A stretch of DNA of 64,000 nt from CATOSK01 sp965203975 (GTDB lineage: Bacteria > Chloroflexota > Dehalococcoidia > Lucifugimonadales > UBA3495), in contig CBDBDT010000002.1 in NCBI GenBank assembly GCA_965203975.1, positions 2,604,001-2,668,000 of the forward strand, given 5' to 3'. A model generated the notes under the pieces. That model was not told the DNA's origin, made no database searches, and saw nothing but the letters and a program-made list of their open reading frames with translations. Shown here one piece after another: positions 8,129 through 16,329 of the stretch (position 1 is the first letter of the stretch; every line of letters begins with the position of its first letter). Made by a program: the position numbers and the translations under genes.

Positions 8129-9211
8129 TTAACTCTCCGTGCCCTGATTTCCGATCTCCACCTGCCCGGCGGTGACCTGTACTTCGCTTTCGTCAGCCAG
8201 TTCCTGGGCATCCCGCATGAATTCAAGCGCTTCCGGCCCCAGGTCATCCGAGCGCCAGCAGGCGGTCAGGTGTCCCTCGGCCCACTCCACCAGGGGCGGT
8301 TCATCCGTGGCGCACTTGTCAATGGCCCACCGGCACCGGTCGCGGAAGGAACAGCCCGGCGGTATGTTGACCAAGTCCGGCGGCTGCCCTTCGATGGGGT
8401 CCAGCTTGGCCCGCCGGGGCAGGTCCAGCCGGGGCACCGAGTTCAACAACCCGACCGTGTAGGGATGGCGGGGGTTGCTGTAGATCTCCCGGGCCGACCC
8501 TCTTTCGACGATCTTGCCCGCGTACATAATGTTCATCCGGTCCGCGTATCTCGCCACCACTCCCAGGTTGTGGGTAATGACGATGAGGGCTACGCCGAAC
8601 TCGGTGGTCAGACTCTTCATCAACTCGAGAATCTGCGCCTGAATGGTCACGTCAAGCGCGGTCGTCGGCTCATCGGCGATGATCAGCTTGGGGTTGCAGC
8701 TCAGGGCCATGGCGATCATTACCCGCTGCCGCATCCCGCCGCTGAACTGGTGCGGATACTGCCGGACCCGCCGTTCCGGGTCGGGAATTCCCACCCGTCC
8801 CAGGAGGTTGACCGACTCCTGGCGGGCTTCCTCCCGGCTCATCCCCTTGTGCAGCTGCAGCGTCTCGCTAAGCTGTTTCTCCAGGGTCAGTACCGGGTTC
8901 AGGGAGGTCATCGGCTCCTGGAATACCATGGACATCTTCCCGCCGCGAATCCGGCGCATGTCATCCATGTCGATCTTCAGGATGTCCTCGCCCTCGAAGA
9001 GCACCTCGCCGTCGGTGATCTTGCCGGGCGGGTCGGGGATCAACCTCATCAGGGAAAGCGCGCTTACGCTTTTCCCGCAGCCGCTTTCCCCCACCAGGCC
9101 GAGGGTCTCGCCTTCCTCTACTTCGTAGCTAACCCCGTCCACCGCCTTCACCACGCCTTCAAAGGTGAAAAAGGCGGTTTTCAGGTTTTTGACTTCAAGC
9201 AGTGATACCAC
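8129..9211 (-). CDS. Oligopeptide/dipeptide ABC transporter ATPase, DppD/OppD type
   Basis: A 360-residue ABC ATPase: Walker A GESGCGKS (41-48), signature SGGMRQRVMIAMAL, Walker B LIIADEPTTALD, switch His in ITHNLG, and the oligopeptide C-terminal motif NIPPGCSFRDRCRWA. It starts at GTG 9211 behind GAGGAGG. It forms the heteromeric motor with the OppF-type protein downstream. The two tRNA genes just upstream are on the same strand, so some read-through from the tRNA promoter is possible; no separate oppD promoter was identified. Confidence 0.93.
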   Translation of the reverse strand: MVSLLEVKNLKTAFFTFEGVVKAVDGVSYEVEEGETLGLVGESGCGKSVSALSLMRLIPDPPGKITDGEVLFEGEDILKIDMDDMRRIRGGKMSMVFQEPMTSLNPVLTLEKQLSETLQLHKGMSREEARQESVNLLGRVGIPDPERRVRQYPHQFSGGMRQRVMIAMALSCNPKLIIADEPTTALDVTIQAQILELMKSLTTEFGVALIVITHNLGVVARYADRMNIMYAGKIVERGSAREIYSNPRHPYTVGLLNSVPRLDLPRRAKLDPIEGQPPDLVNIPPGCSFRDRCRWAIDKCATDEPPLVEWAEGHLTACWRSDDLGPEALEFMRDAQELADESEVQVTAGQVEIGNQGTES

Positions 9212-9302
9212 TTGACCTCCTCACAGGAACCAGTGCTGAATGCGTTGGAGCAAGAATGGAGTCGTTTCCTTCCTTGTATAGCCACGATGCCGCCGGAGGC
9301 GG

Positions 9303-9387
9303 TGGTGGGGAAGGGGAGACTCGAACTCCCACGCCTTTCGGCACATGATCCTAAGTCATGCTCGTCTACCAATTCCGACACTTCCCC
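9303..9387 (-). tRNA. tRNA-Leu (anticodon TAG)
   Basis: Read on the minus strand, acceptor GGGGAAG (from 9387) pairs with CTTCCCC. The anticodon loop CTTAGGA sits between CATGA and TCATG, giving TAG. A long variable arm (TGCCGAAAGGCG) marks a class II tRNA, and the T arm reads GGGAG-TTCGAGT-CTCCC. The CCA end is encoded at 9303-9305. It lies 30 bp downstream of tRNA-Lys in the same direction. Confidence 0.95.
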
Positions 9388-9417
9388 CCTTCCAGGGGGC
9401 CAGCAACGCCAGACCGT

Positions 9418-9493
<76 letters not shown>

Positions 9494-9520
9494 CTGAACG
9501 CCTTGAATCTATGGCAACCC

Positions 9521-9549
9521 AGACTATCAACATGAAATTTACTTGTCAA
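9521..9549 (-). promoter_or_regulatory. Promoter of the tRNA-Lys/tRNA-Leu unit
   Basis: On the minus strand TTGACA (9549-9544), a 17-bp spacer, then TAGTCT (9526-9521). Transcription would start near 9514, about 20 bases before the tRNA-Lys 5' end. The -35 is perfect; the -10 is weak. Confidence 0.55.
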
Positions 9550-9677
9550 CACGGGAATCCGTCCGTTGACCACCCGTGTGGAGACGATGGCTGGATGTCC
9601 TGCGGCAAACCCGCGGCAGTGGGAGCACGGAGAGCGTCATACCCTGTTTGCGTTACGGATTCGGACACCGCCGCCGG

Positions 9678-10409
9678 TCACACGCCATCGCCTAGCCGCG
9701 CCGCCAGGTACTCGGGAAGCCCAGCCTTCCTGATCTTCGTTTGGGTGGCAGCGATGTCGTAGGTCACCCGCCGGTGTTCGACAGTCCCTTCAGCGTCATT
9801 GTATATAGCGTAGTTCGCCCTGGGGTCCCGGTCCCGCGGTTGTCCCAGGCCGCCGGGGTTTATTATCCAGCGGCGCCCGTCCAACGGATAGGAGCGGCCC
9901 TCCTCGAACTCCACAAACGCCGGCGAGCCCTCCACTTCCTGGCAGAGGAAGGGATAGTGAGAGTGCCCCACCATGCAGAACTGGGAACGCATGAGCCGCA
10001 GCGTTCCACGCGCCGATTCCTCATTTAATAGGTATTCGTGAATCGGAGCCCGCAAGCTCCCGTGGACCAGGGTAAAGGCTCCCCGGAAGAGCACCAGGGG
10101 CAAGCCGGACAAAAAGCGGGCGGTATCGTCGGACAATTGAAGGCTTGTCCACCGGGCGGCTGCCTCCGCCGCATGGTTGAAGGTCACCGGGTCCAGCTTC
10201 CCCACGGCCGAATGGTCGTGGTTCCCCGCCACCGCCGACAGGGGATACTCGCGAAGCAGCCTGACACAGGCTTCCGGGTCCGGCCCGTACCCCACCAGGT
10301 CCCCGATGACCCAAACCTCCTCAAACCCGCCCCGGGCATCCGCATCGCTGAACACAGCCTGCAGGGCTTCCAGGTTGGCGTGAACATCGGAACATACCAG
10401 GATTCGCAA
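9678..10409 (-). CDS. Calcineurin-like metallophosphoesterase (YfcE/MJ0936-like)
   Basis: A 243-residue protein with the dimetal phosphoesterase motifs in order: SDVHANLEAL (Asp8, His10), GDLVGYGPDP (Asp37), AGNHDHS (Asn63, His64), then LVHGSLR and GHSHYP. The family hydrolyses phosphodiesters, nucleotides or protein phosphate. GDxVGYG is common in bacterial subfamily members annotated as YfcE-like or diadenosine-tetraphosphatase-like; the substrate is unknown. It is divergent from the asparaginase-like gene, with no confident promoter seen for either. Confidence 0.85.
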   Translation of the reverse strand: MRILVCSDVHANLEALQAVFSDADARGGFEEVWVIGDLVGYGPDPEACVRLLREYPLSAVAGNHDHSAVGKLDPVTFNHAAEAAARWTSLQLSDDTARFLSGLPLVLFRGAFTLVHGSLRAPIHEYLLNEESARGTLRLMRSQFCMVGHSHYPFLCQEVEGSPAFVEFEEGRSYPLDGRRWIINPGGLGQPRDRDPRANYAIYNDAEGTVEHRRVTYDIAATQTKIRKAGLPEYLAARLGDGV

Positions 10410-10601
10410 TTGCCGTTCCTCCCGTGGGTTGCCTGTGTCTTCCCAGGTGGTGGTCCTTCACCCGTTGTTTGACAGGGATTGCCGCCCCGCCTACCCTCGG
10501 AGAAACCCGGCACGATCTTCCCGCCGGTTGAAAAACCACCATATTAGCAGGCCACTATAAAGGACAGTCCCGCCCATCGCCACTGCGGGTTAGGAGCGCT
10601 T

Positions 10602-11603
10602 ATGACCACCCAGTTGCCCAGCATACACATTGTAGCCACCGGCGGCAGCATCGCCGGCGTTGGCCCCGACCGCCTCGATTACATCCTCTACCCTGAACTG
10701 GGACAACACCTTACCATCCAGCAGTCCTTGGAACGCGTTCCCGAGGTCATGTCCGTCGCCCAAATCACTTCCGAGGATCTAATCAGTGTGGGAAGCACCG
10801 CCATCGGAGCGCCGGAGTGGGTGCTTTTGGCGGCCCGGATTAACGACTTGCTGCAGGGGCCGGTGGATGGGGTCGTCGTCACCCATGGGACGGCGACGCT
10901 GGAGGAGACCGCCTACTTCCTGCATCTGATCGTCAAATCCTCCAAGCCGGTGGTCGTCACCGGGGCCATGCGCCCTCCTACATCCATCAGCACCGACGCC
11001 GACCTGAATCTGCTGGACGCCGTCCGGGTTGCCGCCTCTCCCCAGGCCGCGGGCCTGGGAGTGCTGACAATTTTGAACAACGAAATCCAGTGCGCCCGGG
11101 ACGTAACCAAGGCCAACACCTTCCGGGTAGAGACCTTCAAGCCCAACGAACTCGGCTTTCTCGGCTACTCCGATTCCGACGGCCAGGTGGTGCTCTACCG
11201 GGCCCCGCTTCGGAAACACACCGTCTCAACACCCTTCCGGGTGGACCCGGCCACCGTGCTGCCCCGCGTGGACATCGTCTATTCCTACGCCGGCTCCGAC
11301 GGTATGCTCATCGACGCTGTGGCCGGCCACGGCTCCCCAGGCCTGGTCGTCGCCGGATTCGGAGGCGGCACCTTCCCTCCGCTGGTCATCGAAGCCGCCG
11401 CCCGGGCGGTCGAAAGGGGCATCATCGTCGTGCTGGCCTCCCGGTCCAGCGCCGGCCGGGTGGTCATGACCCCGGCCAAGGAGCGGCAGGGATTCATCGT
11501 CTCCGACAACCTGCTGCCCCAGAAGGCCCGCGTCCTTCTGATGCTCGCCCTCACCCAGACCACCGACCGTGACCAGATTCAGCAGATGTTCCTGGAGTAC
11601 TAA
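10602..11603 (+). CDS. Asparaginase/glutaminase-family protein with altered catalytic residues
   Basis: A 333-residue protein with the asparaginase fold signatures: HIVATGGSIAG at the N-terminus, VVTHGTATLEETAYF (from residue 92), VTGAMRP, and ARDVTKANT with the conserved Lys. Compared with E. coli AnsB, the Thr12 nucleophile is Ser16 here (AGC 10647-10649), Gln59 in GSQD is Thr, and Asp90 of HGTDT is Ala98 (GCG 10893-10895). Asp90 and Gln59 hold the substrate's alpha-amino and carboxylate groups, so a different amide substrate, or loss of asparaginase activity, is plausible. No signal peptide. The last 12 bases are duplicated in tandem after the stop. Confidence 0.82.
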   Translation: MTTQLPSIHIVATGGSIAGVGPDRLDYILYPELGQHLTIQQSLERVPEVMSVAQITSEDLISVGSTAIGAPEWVLLAARINDLLQGPVDGVVVTHGTATLEETAYFLHLIVKSSKPVVVTGAMRPPTSISTDADLNLLDAVRVAASPQAAGLGVLTILNNEIQCARDVTKANTFRVETFKPNELGFLGYSDSDGQVVLYRAPLRKHTVSTPFRVDPATVLPRVDIVYSYAGSDGMLIDAVAGHGSPGLVVAGFGGGTFPPLVIEAAARAVERGIIVVLASRSSAGRVVMTPAKERQGFIVSDNLLPQKARVLLMLALTQTTDRDQIQQMFLEY

Positions 11604-11615
11604 CTGGAGTACTAA
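11592..11615 (+). repeat. 12-bp tandem duplication across the asparaginase-like stop codon
   Basis: CTGGAGTACTAA occurs twice back to back (11592-11603 and 11604-11615). The first copy encodes the last three residues and stop; the second repeats them in frame, so termination is preserved. Confidence 0.9.
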
Positions 11616-11739
11616 GGAGACGGCTTACTCACTCGCCAGGGATTTGTGCGCTGCTTTCCGTCCCGGATTATGGTCGAGGGTTGGGTGTATACTTGCGCCA
11701 GTCTCATCGTAACCCCCGACATCCTTCAAGAGGTTTGTG

Positions 11740-13170
11740 ATGGCACAGTCCGCCCCCAGCACAGCCACTCTTCCTCAACAACCCGGGTCCCGCGCCAAGG
11801 ACAAGGTGATGGCGACCAGCCTCATTGGCGCCCATGGCTTGGAGCACATGTACGCTCACGGGTTCCTGGCCTTGATTCCCGCCATCTACGACAGCTTGGG
11901 ATTGATTCCAATTCAGGCCAGCCTATTGACGGCTGTCCGGCAACTGGCCAGCGGACTGACCAGCGTCTTCGGCGGCTTCGTGGTCGACATGTTCCAGGAG
12001 CGCCGCGGGCCCATCTTGGCCTTCTCCATGTTCCTCATCGCCTCGGGCTTCTTCCTGGTGGCAGTCCTGCCAGTTTACTGGCTCATCCTGGCAGCGCTGG
12101 TCGTTGCGTCGGCCGGCAGCGCCTTGTGGCACCCGCCGGCCCTGGGGCTGCTGGCCCAGAGATTCCCCGAGCGGAGGGGACTCTTCATATCGCTCCACCG
12201 ATCCGCTGGCAACGTTGGAGACACCGTCGCTCCCATCGTGGTCGGTTTCCTGTTGGGCGCCGCGGCCCTGGGAGCGATGGGAATCGCGGAGGAGGACCGG
12301 TGGCGCTGGATTGCCGGCGGCGGAACGCCCATCATGCTCTTCCTCGCCTTCATGATTCTCGTGTTCCTTTGGAATGTGGGACTGACCCGCGCCCCCGCCA
12401 TGGCCACGGCCGGGGGAACGGCCGCCAGCGGTGGACCGGCTCCGGCAGCGGCCCACGTTCACGGCGGCGGGCACGGCAACACCAGGGAACGCCTGCGGGC
12501 CCAGACGAACAGCCTGCGGGAGGCCATGAGAGGCGGCGGGTTTGCCGCCATCGTTCCCATCTTCATCGTCTCGGCGGTGCGGGGCATGGGAGACCGGACC
12601 GTGCTTTGGGTACTCCCCCTGTACCTTACCCAGCCCATCGAGAAGGGCGGTCTTGGCCTCAGCTATTGGGTCATGGGCGTCCACTTCGCCCTCCTCACTG
12701 CTCCCGGCATCATCGCCGGACCCCTCTTCGGCAGCCTGTCCGACAGCATCGGGCGCAAGCCCGTAATCGCCTTCATCATGGGTGTGGCCGTGCTCCTGCC
12801 GCTGGTCATCGTCTGGGGAGGCAACCTGCCCGTGGCCGCCCTGGAAGAACCCTTCTCCGGAGTCCTCGTGGTTCCCATCCTGACCATCGCCGTGGTGCTC
12901 TTCGGACTGTTCAGCTACTCGGTGAACTCCCTCACCCAGGCGGCGGCTATCGACGTGGTCGAGGGGCGGCGCCTGGAAGGCACCTTCATCGGGCTGATGT
13001 GGGGCAGCAACGCCGCCTTCGGAGCCACCGCTGCCGTGGTGTCGGGGGTTATAGCCCAGTTCGCCGGCTGGAACGCGGCCTTCTACTTCGCCGCCGCCCT
13101 GTACCTGGGTGGGTTCCTGGTCTCGCTCATGCTTCCCATCACCGGCGGTCCCCGGACCAGGACCGCCTAG
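11740..13170 (+). CDS. Major facilitator superfamily transporter with His-rich central loop
   Basis: A protein of about 476 residues with some 12 hydrophobic segments. The N-terminal half includes FGGFVVDMFQERRGP (MFS loop 2-3 motif variant) and LWHPPALGLLAQRFPERRG; the C-terminal half includes FGSLSDSIGRKP, the canonical DRxGRR-like loop 8-9. A soluble central loop contains AHVHGGGHGN, a His/Gly-rich stretch that could bind metal. Substrate unknown. ATG 11740 is preferred over GTG 11737 because AAGAGG lies at 11728-11733. The next gene follows after 24 bp. Confidence 0.87.
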   Translation: MAQSAPSTATLPQQPGSRAKDKVMATSLIGAHGLEHMYAHGFLALIPAIYDSLGLIPIQASLLTAVRQLASGLTSVFGGFVVDMFQERRGPILAFSMFLIASGFFLVAVLPVYWLILAALVVASAGSALWHPPALGLLAQRFPERRGLFISLHRSAGNVGDTVAPIVVGFLLGAAALGAMGIAEEDRWRWIAGGGTPIMLFLAFMILVFLWNVGLTRAPAMATAGGTAASGGPAPAAAHVHGGGHGNTRERLRAQTNSLREAMRGGGFAAIVPIFIVSAVRGMGDRTVLWVLPLYLTQPIEKGGLGLSYWVMGVHFALLTAPGIIAGPLFGSLSDSIGRKPVIAFIMGVAVLLPLVIVWGGNLPVAALEEPFSGVLVVPILTIAVVLFGLFSYSVNSLTQAAAIDVVEGRRLEGTFIGLMWGSNAAFGATAAVVSGVIAQFAGWNAAFYFAAALYLGGFLVSLMLPITGGPRTRTA

Positions 13171-13194
13171 CAAGCCGAACCACCAAGGATCAGA

Positions 13195-13707
13195 TTGACG
13201 CAACAGGCAACCAGCGAAGTCACCATCTACACCGACGGCGCCTGCATCGGGAACCCCGGCCCCGGTGGTTACGGCGCCGTCCTCATCGCCGGGGAACACC
13301 GCCGGGAGTTATCCGGCGGATACCGCCGGACCACCAACAACCGCATGGAAATCCTCGCCGCGGTCATCGCCCTGGAATCTCTCACCAGGCCGTGCCGGGT
13401 CACGTTGTTCAGCGACTCCCGCTACGTCGTCGATGCCATGACCAAGGGATGGGTCCGTCGCTGGAAAGCCAATGGGTGGAAGCGCAACCGCCGGGAAGCT
13501 GCCATTAACCCCGACCTCTGGGAACGAATGCTCCAGGCCTGCGCCGCCCACGATGTCGATTTCCGATGGGTCCCCGGCCACGCCGGCGTCTCCGAAAACG
13601 AGCGTTGCGACCGCCTCGCCGTTCAGGCCGCTCAGGGGAAAGACCTTCCCCCCGATACTGGCTACGAGTCTGCTCCCGCTGCCGCCCCTCCCCGTCTCCC
13701 TTCCTGA
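13195..13707 (+). CDS. rnhA: Ribonuclease HI
   Basis: A 170-residue protein. All four catalytic acidic residues are visible: Asp14 in IYTDGAC, Glu52 in NRMEILA, Asp74 in FSDSRYV and Asp139 in ENERCDRLA, plus His129 in VPGHAGV. The KGWVRRWKANGWKR basic handle is that of classical RNase HI. It removes RNA from RNA-DNA hybrids. It starts at TTG 13195 with AAGGAT upstream. The C-terminus carries a short Ala/Pro-rich extension beyond the usual end. Confidence 0.93.
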   Translation: MTQQATSEVTIYTDGACIGNPGPGGYGAVLIAGEHRRELSGGYRRTTNNRMEILAAVIALESLTRPCRVTLFSDSRYVVDAMTKGWVRRWKANGWKRNRREAAINPDLWERMLQACAAHDVDFRWVPGHAGVSENERCDRLAVQAAQGKDLPPDTGYESAPAAAPPRLPS

Positions 13708-13861
13708 ACCGGCTTCAGGGACACCCAGTTTAAGATTCGATGCCAGGCGTCCGCCCGGGCTTCCGGGGAAGCCCGGGCCCATCCCTTGCCCCATCCCCTG
13801 GATGTGTGTCCGCAATAATAAGTATTGGATAATAAGTCAGACCAATTTCGCCTAAAAACCG

Positions 13862-13890
13862 TTGACACCCACTTTCGGCGGGTGTTAACC
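13862..13890 (+). promoter_or_regulatory. Candidate promoter of the 13.9-14.2 kb short transcript
   Basis: A perfect TTGACA (13862-13867) with a 17-bp spacer to TTAACC (13885-13890), which is a poor -10. Confidence rests on the -35 and on the hairpin, ribosome-binding site and terminator that follow. Confidence 0.35.
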
Positions 13891-13955
13891 TGATTTTGTA
13901 GCAAGCGGGGATGAGTTCTCCCGCTTGGCTCCGAAAGCCCTCCAGGAGGTGGAAT

Positions 13956-14024
13956 ATGGTTAAGGTATTCGTACTGCACCATAATTGGAAGTTTCCTTGT
14001 TGCCTCCCTGCTGGTGGGCGTTAG
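13956..14024 (+). CDS. Possible 22-residue micro-ORF
   Basis: ATG 13956 lies 6 bases after AGGAGG (13944-13949), as good a ribosome-binding site as any in the window. The frame reads 22 codons to TAG 14024, with adjacent His and adjacent Cys residues (LHHNW, FPCCLP). No homology was recognised. It could be a leader peptide, a real micro-protein, or chance within a structured RNA. Confidence 0.3.
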   Translation: MVKVFVLHHNWKFPCCLPAGGR

Positions 14025-14158
14025 GAGTCGAGGGGCAACCCCAGCGGCCACGGCGTCCACCGGCAGGGAAGGGGCAAGGCGCAGAAAGGCGCCGGACGCC
14101 CCCCAGGATCGGACCGAACCGGTCCGGCCCCGCTGGTAGGAATACCGGCAACGAGGGC

Positions 14159-14202
14159 AAAAAAGTCAGGACCCGGCGGGAAGCGCCGGGTCCTGACTTT
14201 TT
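14159..14202. terminator. Strong bidirectional terminator
   Basis: AAAAGTCAGGACCCGGCG (14161-14178) pairs perfectly with its inverse (14184-14201) around GGAAG. With A-runs on one side and T-runs on the other it works in both directions, ending the short plus-strand unit and the minus-strand MobA-like/XdhC operon. Confidence 0.9.
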
Positions 14203-14234
14203 CTCGTCCAATGACCGGGAAGGGGATCAAGCCT

Positions 14235-14846
14235 TCAACCACTTCCCTCCATAGCCGTGCGGTATTGCTCGGGAGTGTTCAAATCCCACAGGAGTTCTTC
14301 CAACCCCAGCTCCAGCCGCGTCGTCCGGTCCAGGTGCCGCTCAGTGACGGCGCGCATTCCCTGGGTTTCCTCCTCGATACCCAGCATCTCGTCCAGCAGC
14401 GAGGCGTCCGCCAGGATCGGATGTCCTCCCTTCCCGTTGCAGCAGGGAATGGTCAGAAGGGCATCTCCGCGCTGGTGCGCATCCACAATCCGCCGGATGG
14501 TATCACCGCTCCGGGGCTGGTCCACGTTGAGGAACATTATCGTGCCTGTGCTGCGGCGGTCCACCGCCAGCAGACCGGCCTTGATGGATGTGGTCTTGCC
14601 GTCCAGGTAGTTCGGGTTCAACACCCATCCGACCCCGTCCCTTCCCTCCAGCATCGGCCGCAATTCCTCCGCCCGGTGTCCCAGCACAACGATCACCTGA
14701 TCCGCCCCGCCATCCCGCAGGACGGCCACCTGATGCTCCAGCAAGGCTAAGCCCTGCCACGGGAGCAGGGCTTTCAGTTCCCCCATCCGGCGGGACTCCC
14801 CCGCCGCCAGAAGGATTGCCGCGACCTTCCCGGGACGGCTTGACAC
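14235..14846 (-). CDS. MobA-like/MocA nucleotidyltransferase (molybdenum cofactor maturation)
   Basis: A 203-residue protein opening VAAILLAAGESRRMG, the NTP-transferase signature (LAAGxSxRMG at 13-22), followed by KALLPW, VLGHRAEEL, the NVDQP metal-binding strand and GGHPIL. Family members attach CMP or GMP to molybdopterin (MocA, MobA) for Mo enzymes. It lies 16 bp after the XdhC gene on the same strand, the classic pairing for xanthine-dehydrogenase-family maturation, so a MocA-type cytidylyltransferase is most likely. The target enzyme is probably the hydroxylase at 27.7-31 kb. Confidence 0.8.
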   Translation of the reverse strand: MSSRPGKVAAILLAAGESRRMGELKALLPWQGLALLEHQVAVLRDGGADQVIVVLGHRAEELRPMLEGRDGVGWVLNPNYLDGKTTSIKAGLLAVDRRSTGTIMFLNVDQPRSGDTIRRIVDAHQRGDALLTIPCCNGKGGHPILADASLLDEMLGIEEETQGMRAVTERHLDRTTRLELGLEELLWDLNTPEQYRTAMEGSG

Positions 14847-14862
14847 TTCCCCTGCCTTCCCG

Positions 14863-15990
14863 CTAGGCGTTGACCATGCGGGCGACCTTCTCCGCCGACC
14901 GTTCCAGGAACCAGTCGTCCATCTTCAGTTGGCCCCCCTTGCCGCCGCGGCGGGTCATGATAATCTCCGACATCACACTCACGGCAATCTCTTCTGGCGT
15001 CAGCGCGCCGATGTCCAACCCAATGGGAGACTTGACCTCCCTCAGCCGGTCCAGCGTGACCCCCTGCTGGAGCAGCCGCTGGTAGATCATCAGCGACTTA
15101 CGGCGGCTCCCCATGAGTCCAATGTAACGGGCCCGCGTATTCAGCGCCGACTCCAGGGCCATGTCATCGTAGCGGTGCCCCCGCGTCGCCACCACGATGA
15201 AGGTGTTCACGTTCAGCGAAACCTTGCTCGACCAGTCGTCGTAGGGGGTCACCACCGTTTCGTCGGCGTATGGGAACCGCTCACTGTTGGAAAATTCGGG
15301 GCGGTCGTCCACCACCACCACCCGGTATCCCAGGGTGGTGGCCAGGTCCGCCGTGGCCTTCCCAACGTGTCCCCCGCCTACCATCACCAGGGTTGGCGGG
15401 GTCGTGAACCCTTCGATGAAAACCTCGACGCCCGTGTCCGTGATGAAGCTTTCGATATTGCCGACCTCGGCAACCTGGCGGCACAGGTCCATCGCCAGTT
15501 GGTCCAGTTCCGGATCGCCCAGCGTGCCGGAAACCTGACCTCCGCTCCGGAGCAGCAGCTTGGCCCCCATTCCCTGGGCTCCCGGCGGGACATTCACCAC
15601 CGTGGCCAGTGCCACCGGTTCCCCCCCGTTATAGGCGTCCAGCAGTTCCTGCCCTACCGCGGCGAAATCCGCTGCTTCCCGGAAGGGTTCCAGGTAGAAG
15701 TACATCGTCCCGCCGCAGACCAGGCCGTCCCTGGCCGCGATATCCTCGTTCAGAAAGTAGTCTTTGAACTCCGGTCCACCGTGGTTGCGCAGGATCTCCT
15801 GCGCGGCAAACCAGATGTCCCCTTCGACGCAGCCGCCGCCCAGGGTGCCAAGCCCGCTCCCGTCGTCCCGGACCAGGAGCATCGCTCCCGATTTCTGGGG
15901 AGTGGACCCCTTGGTTCGCACCACCGTCGCCAGGACGCACGGCTGTCCTTCCTCGAGAAGCTTCACCGCTTCCTGAATGACTTCTTTCAT
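14863..15990 (-). CDS. XdhC/CoxI-family molybdenum hydroxylase maturation protein
   Basis: A 375-residue protein. The N-terminal XdhC/CoxI domain has PCVLATVVRTKGSTPQKSGA and GTLGGGCVEG; the C-terminal Rossmann domain has LVMVGGGHVGKATADL and VVVDDRPEF. XdhC binds and protects molybdenum cofactor and inserts it, sulfurated, into xanthine-dehydrogenase-family enzymes. ATG 15990 is chosen because it follows GAGAGGG and lies about 72 bases after a promoter; the frame is open back to 16209 but crosses that promoter. Confidence 0.88.
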   Translation of the reverse strand: MKEVIQEAVKLLEEGQPCVLATVVRTKGSTPQKSGAMLLVRDDGSGLGTLGGGCVEGDIWFAAQEILRNHGGPEFKDYFLNEDIAARDGLVCGGTMYFYLEPFREAADFAAVGQELLDAYNGGEPVALATVVNVPPGAQGMGAKLLLRSGGQVSGTLGDPELDQLAMDLCRQVAEVGNIESFITDTGVEVFIEGFTTPPTLVMVGGGHVGKATADLATTLGYRVVVVDDRPEFSNSERFPYADETVVTPYDDWSSKVSLNVNTFIVVATRGHRYDDMALESALNTRARYIGLMGSRRKSLMIYQRLLQQGVTLDRLREVKSPIGLDIGALTPEEIAVSVMSEIIMTRRGGKGGQLKMDDWFLERSAEKVARMVNA

Positions 15991-16068
15991 ATCTCTCGCC
16001 CTCTCGGAGAAAGCTGGTCTGTTATTCCCTGAAAGACGCAGCAACGCCACCGCTTTGCCGCCTCCCCA

Positions 16069-16097
16069 ATTATATCCCAACCGTCCAGCGTTGTTAC
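16069..16097 (-). promoter_or_regulatory. Promoter of the xdhC/mobA-like operon
   Basis: Minus strand: GTAACA (16097-16092), a 17-bp spacer, and perfect TATAAT (16074-16069). Start near 16062, giving a leader of about 72 bases before ATG 15990. Confidence 0.6.
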
Positions 16098-16267
16098 AAC
16101 GAGTCGATAATCCCGCGGGTAACTGGCAACGCGCTGATTCCCCGCATCGTCCCCCGATGGAATGGCACGAAAGACGGGAGGAGCCAGGGCCGTCCCCCTG
16201 GACAGCCAAACTGCCGCCTGCGCGGTGCCCTCGGAGTACATTTGTCCCCTAACCTGCTTACGAAAAC

Positions 16268-16297
16268 CTGTCAATTTCTCATCAATTATAGTAAAAT
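16268..16297 (+). promoter_or_regulatory. Candidate promoter of the glutamine-amidotransferase-like gene
   Basis: CTGTCA (16268-16273), 18-bp spacer, TAAAAT (16292-16297) in an unusually AT-rich stretch 33 bp before ATG 16330. With the xdhC promoter it accounts for the 339-bp divergent region, in which nothing else was seen. Confidence 0.45.
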
Positions 16298-16329
16298 ATC
16301 CATTGAATCTCTAACCGTAGCCTGGCCTG

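Larger units (their letters stand above)
13708..14234. other. 527-bp gene-poor region between rnhA and the MobA-like gene
   Basis: The first about 150 bp show nothing recognisable. Then come a TTGACA-bearing promoter candidate (13862), a hairpin CAAGCGGG/CCCGCTTG (13902-13927), a strong AGGAGG with a 22-codon frame (13956-14024), GC-rich palindromic sequence, and a long terminator (14159-14202). The order promoter-hairpin-SD-terminator suggests a short transcript, either a small RNA or a leader/micro-ORF message. No known RNA family was recognised. Confidence 0.5.

Noticed and set aside
11646..13508. A 620-codon open frame on the plus strand
   Set aside because: It overlaps the MFS transporter and start of rnhA in another frame; the translation is Arg/Pro/Gly/His-rich with no membrane segments or motifs, a typical GC-rich shadow.
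13985..14254. An 89-codon frame in the rnhA/MobA-like gap
   Set aside because: It runs through a long terminator hairpin and has no motif or ribosome-binding site.
15991..16209. Upstream extension of the XdhC gene
   Set aside because: The extension crosses a promoter with perfect TATAAT and is unlike known XdhC N-termini; ATG 15990 gives the canonical start.
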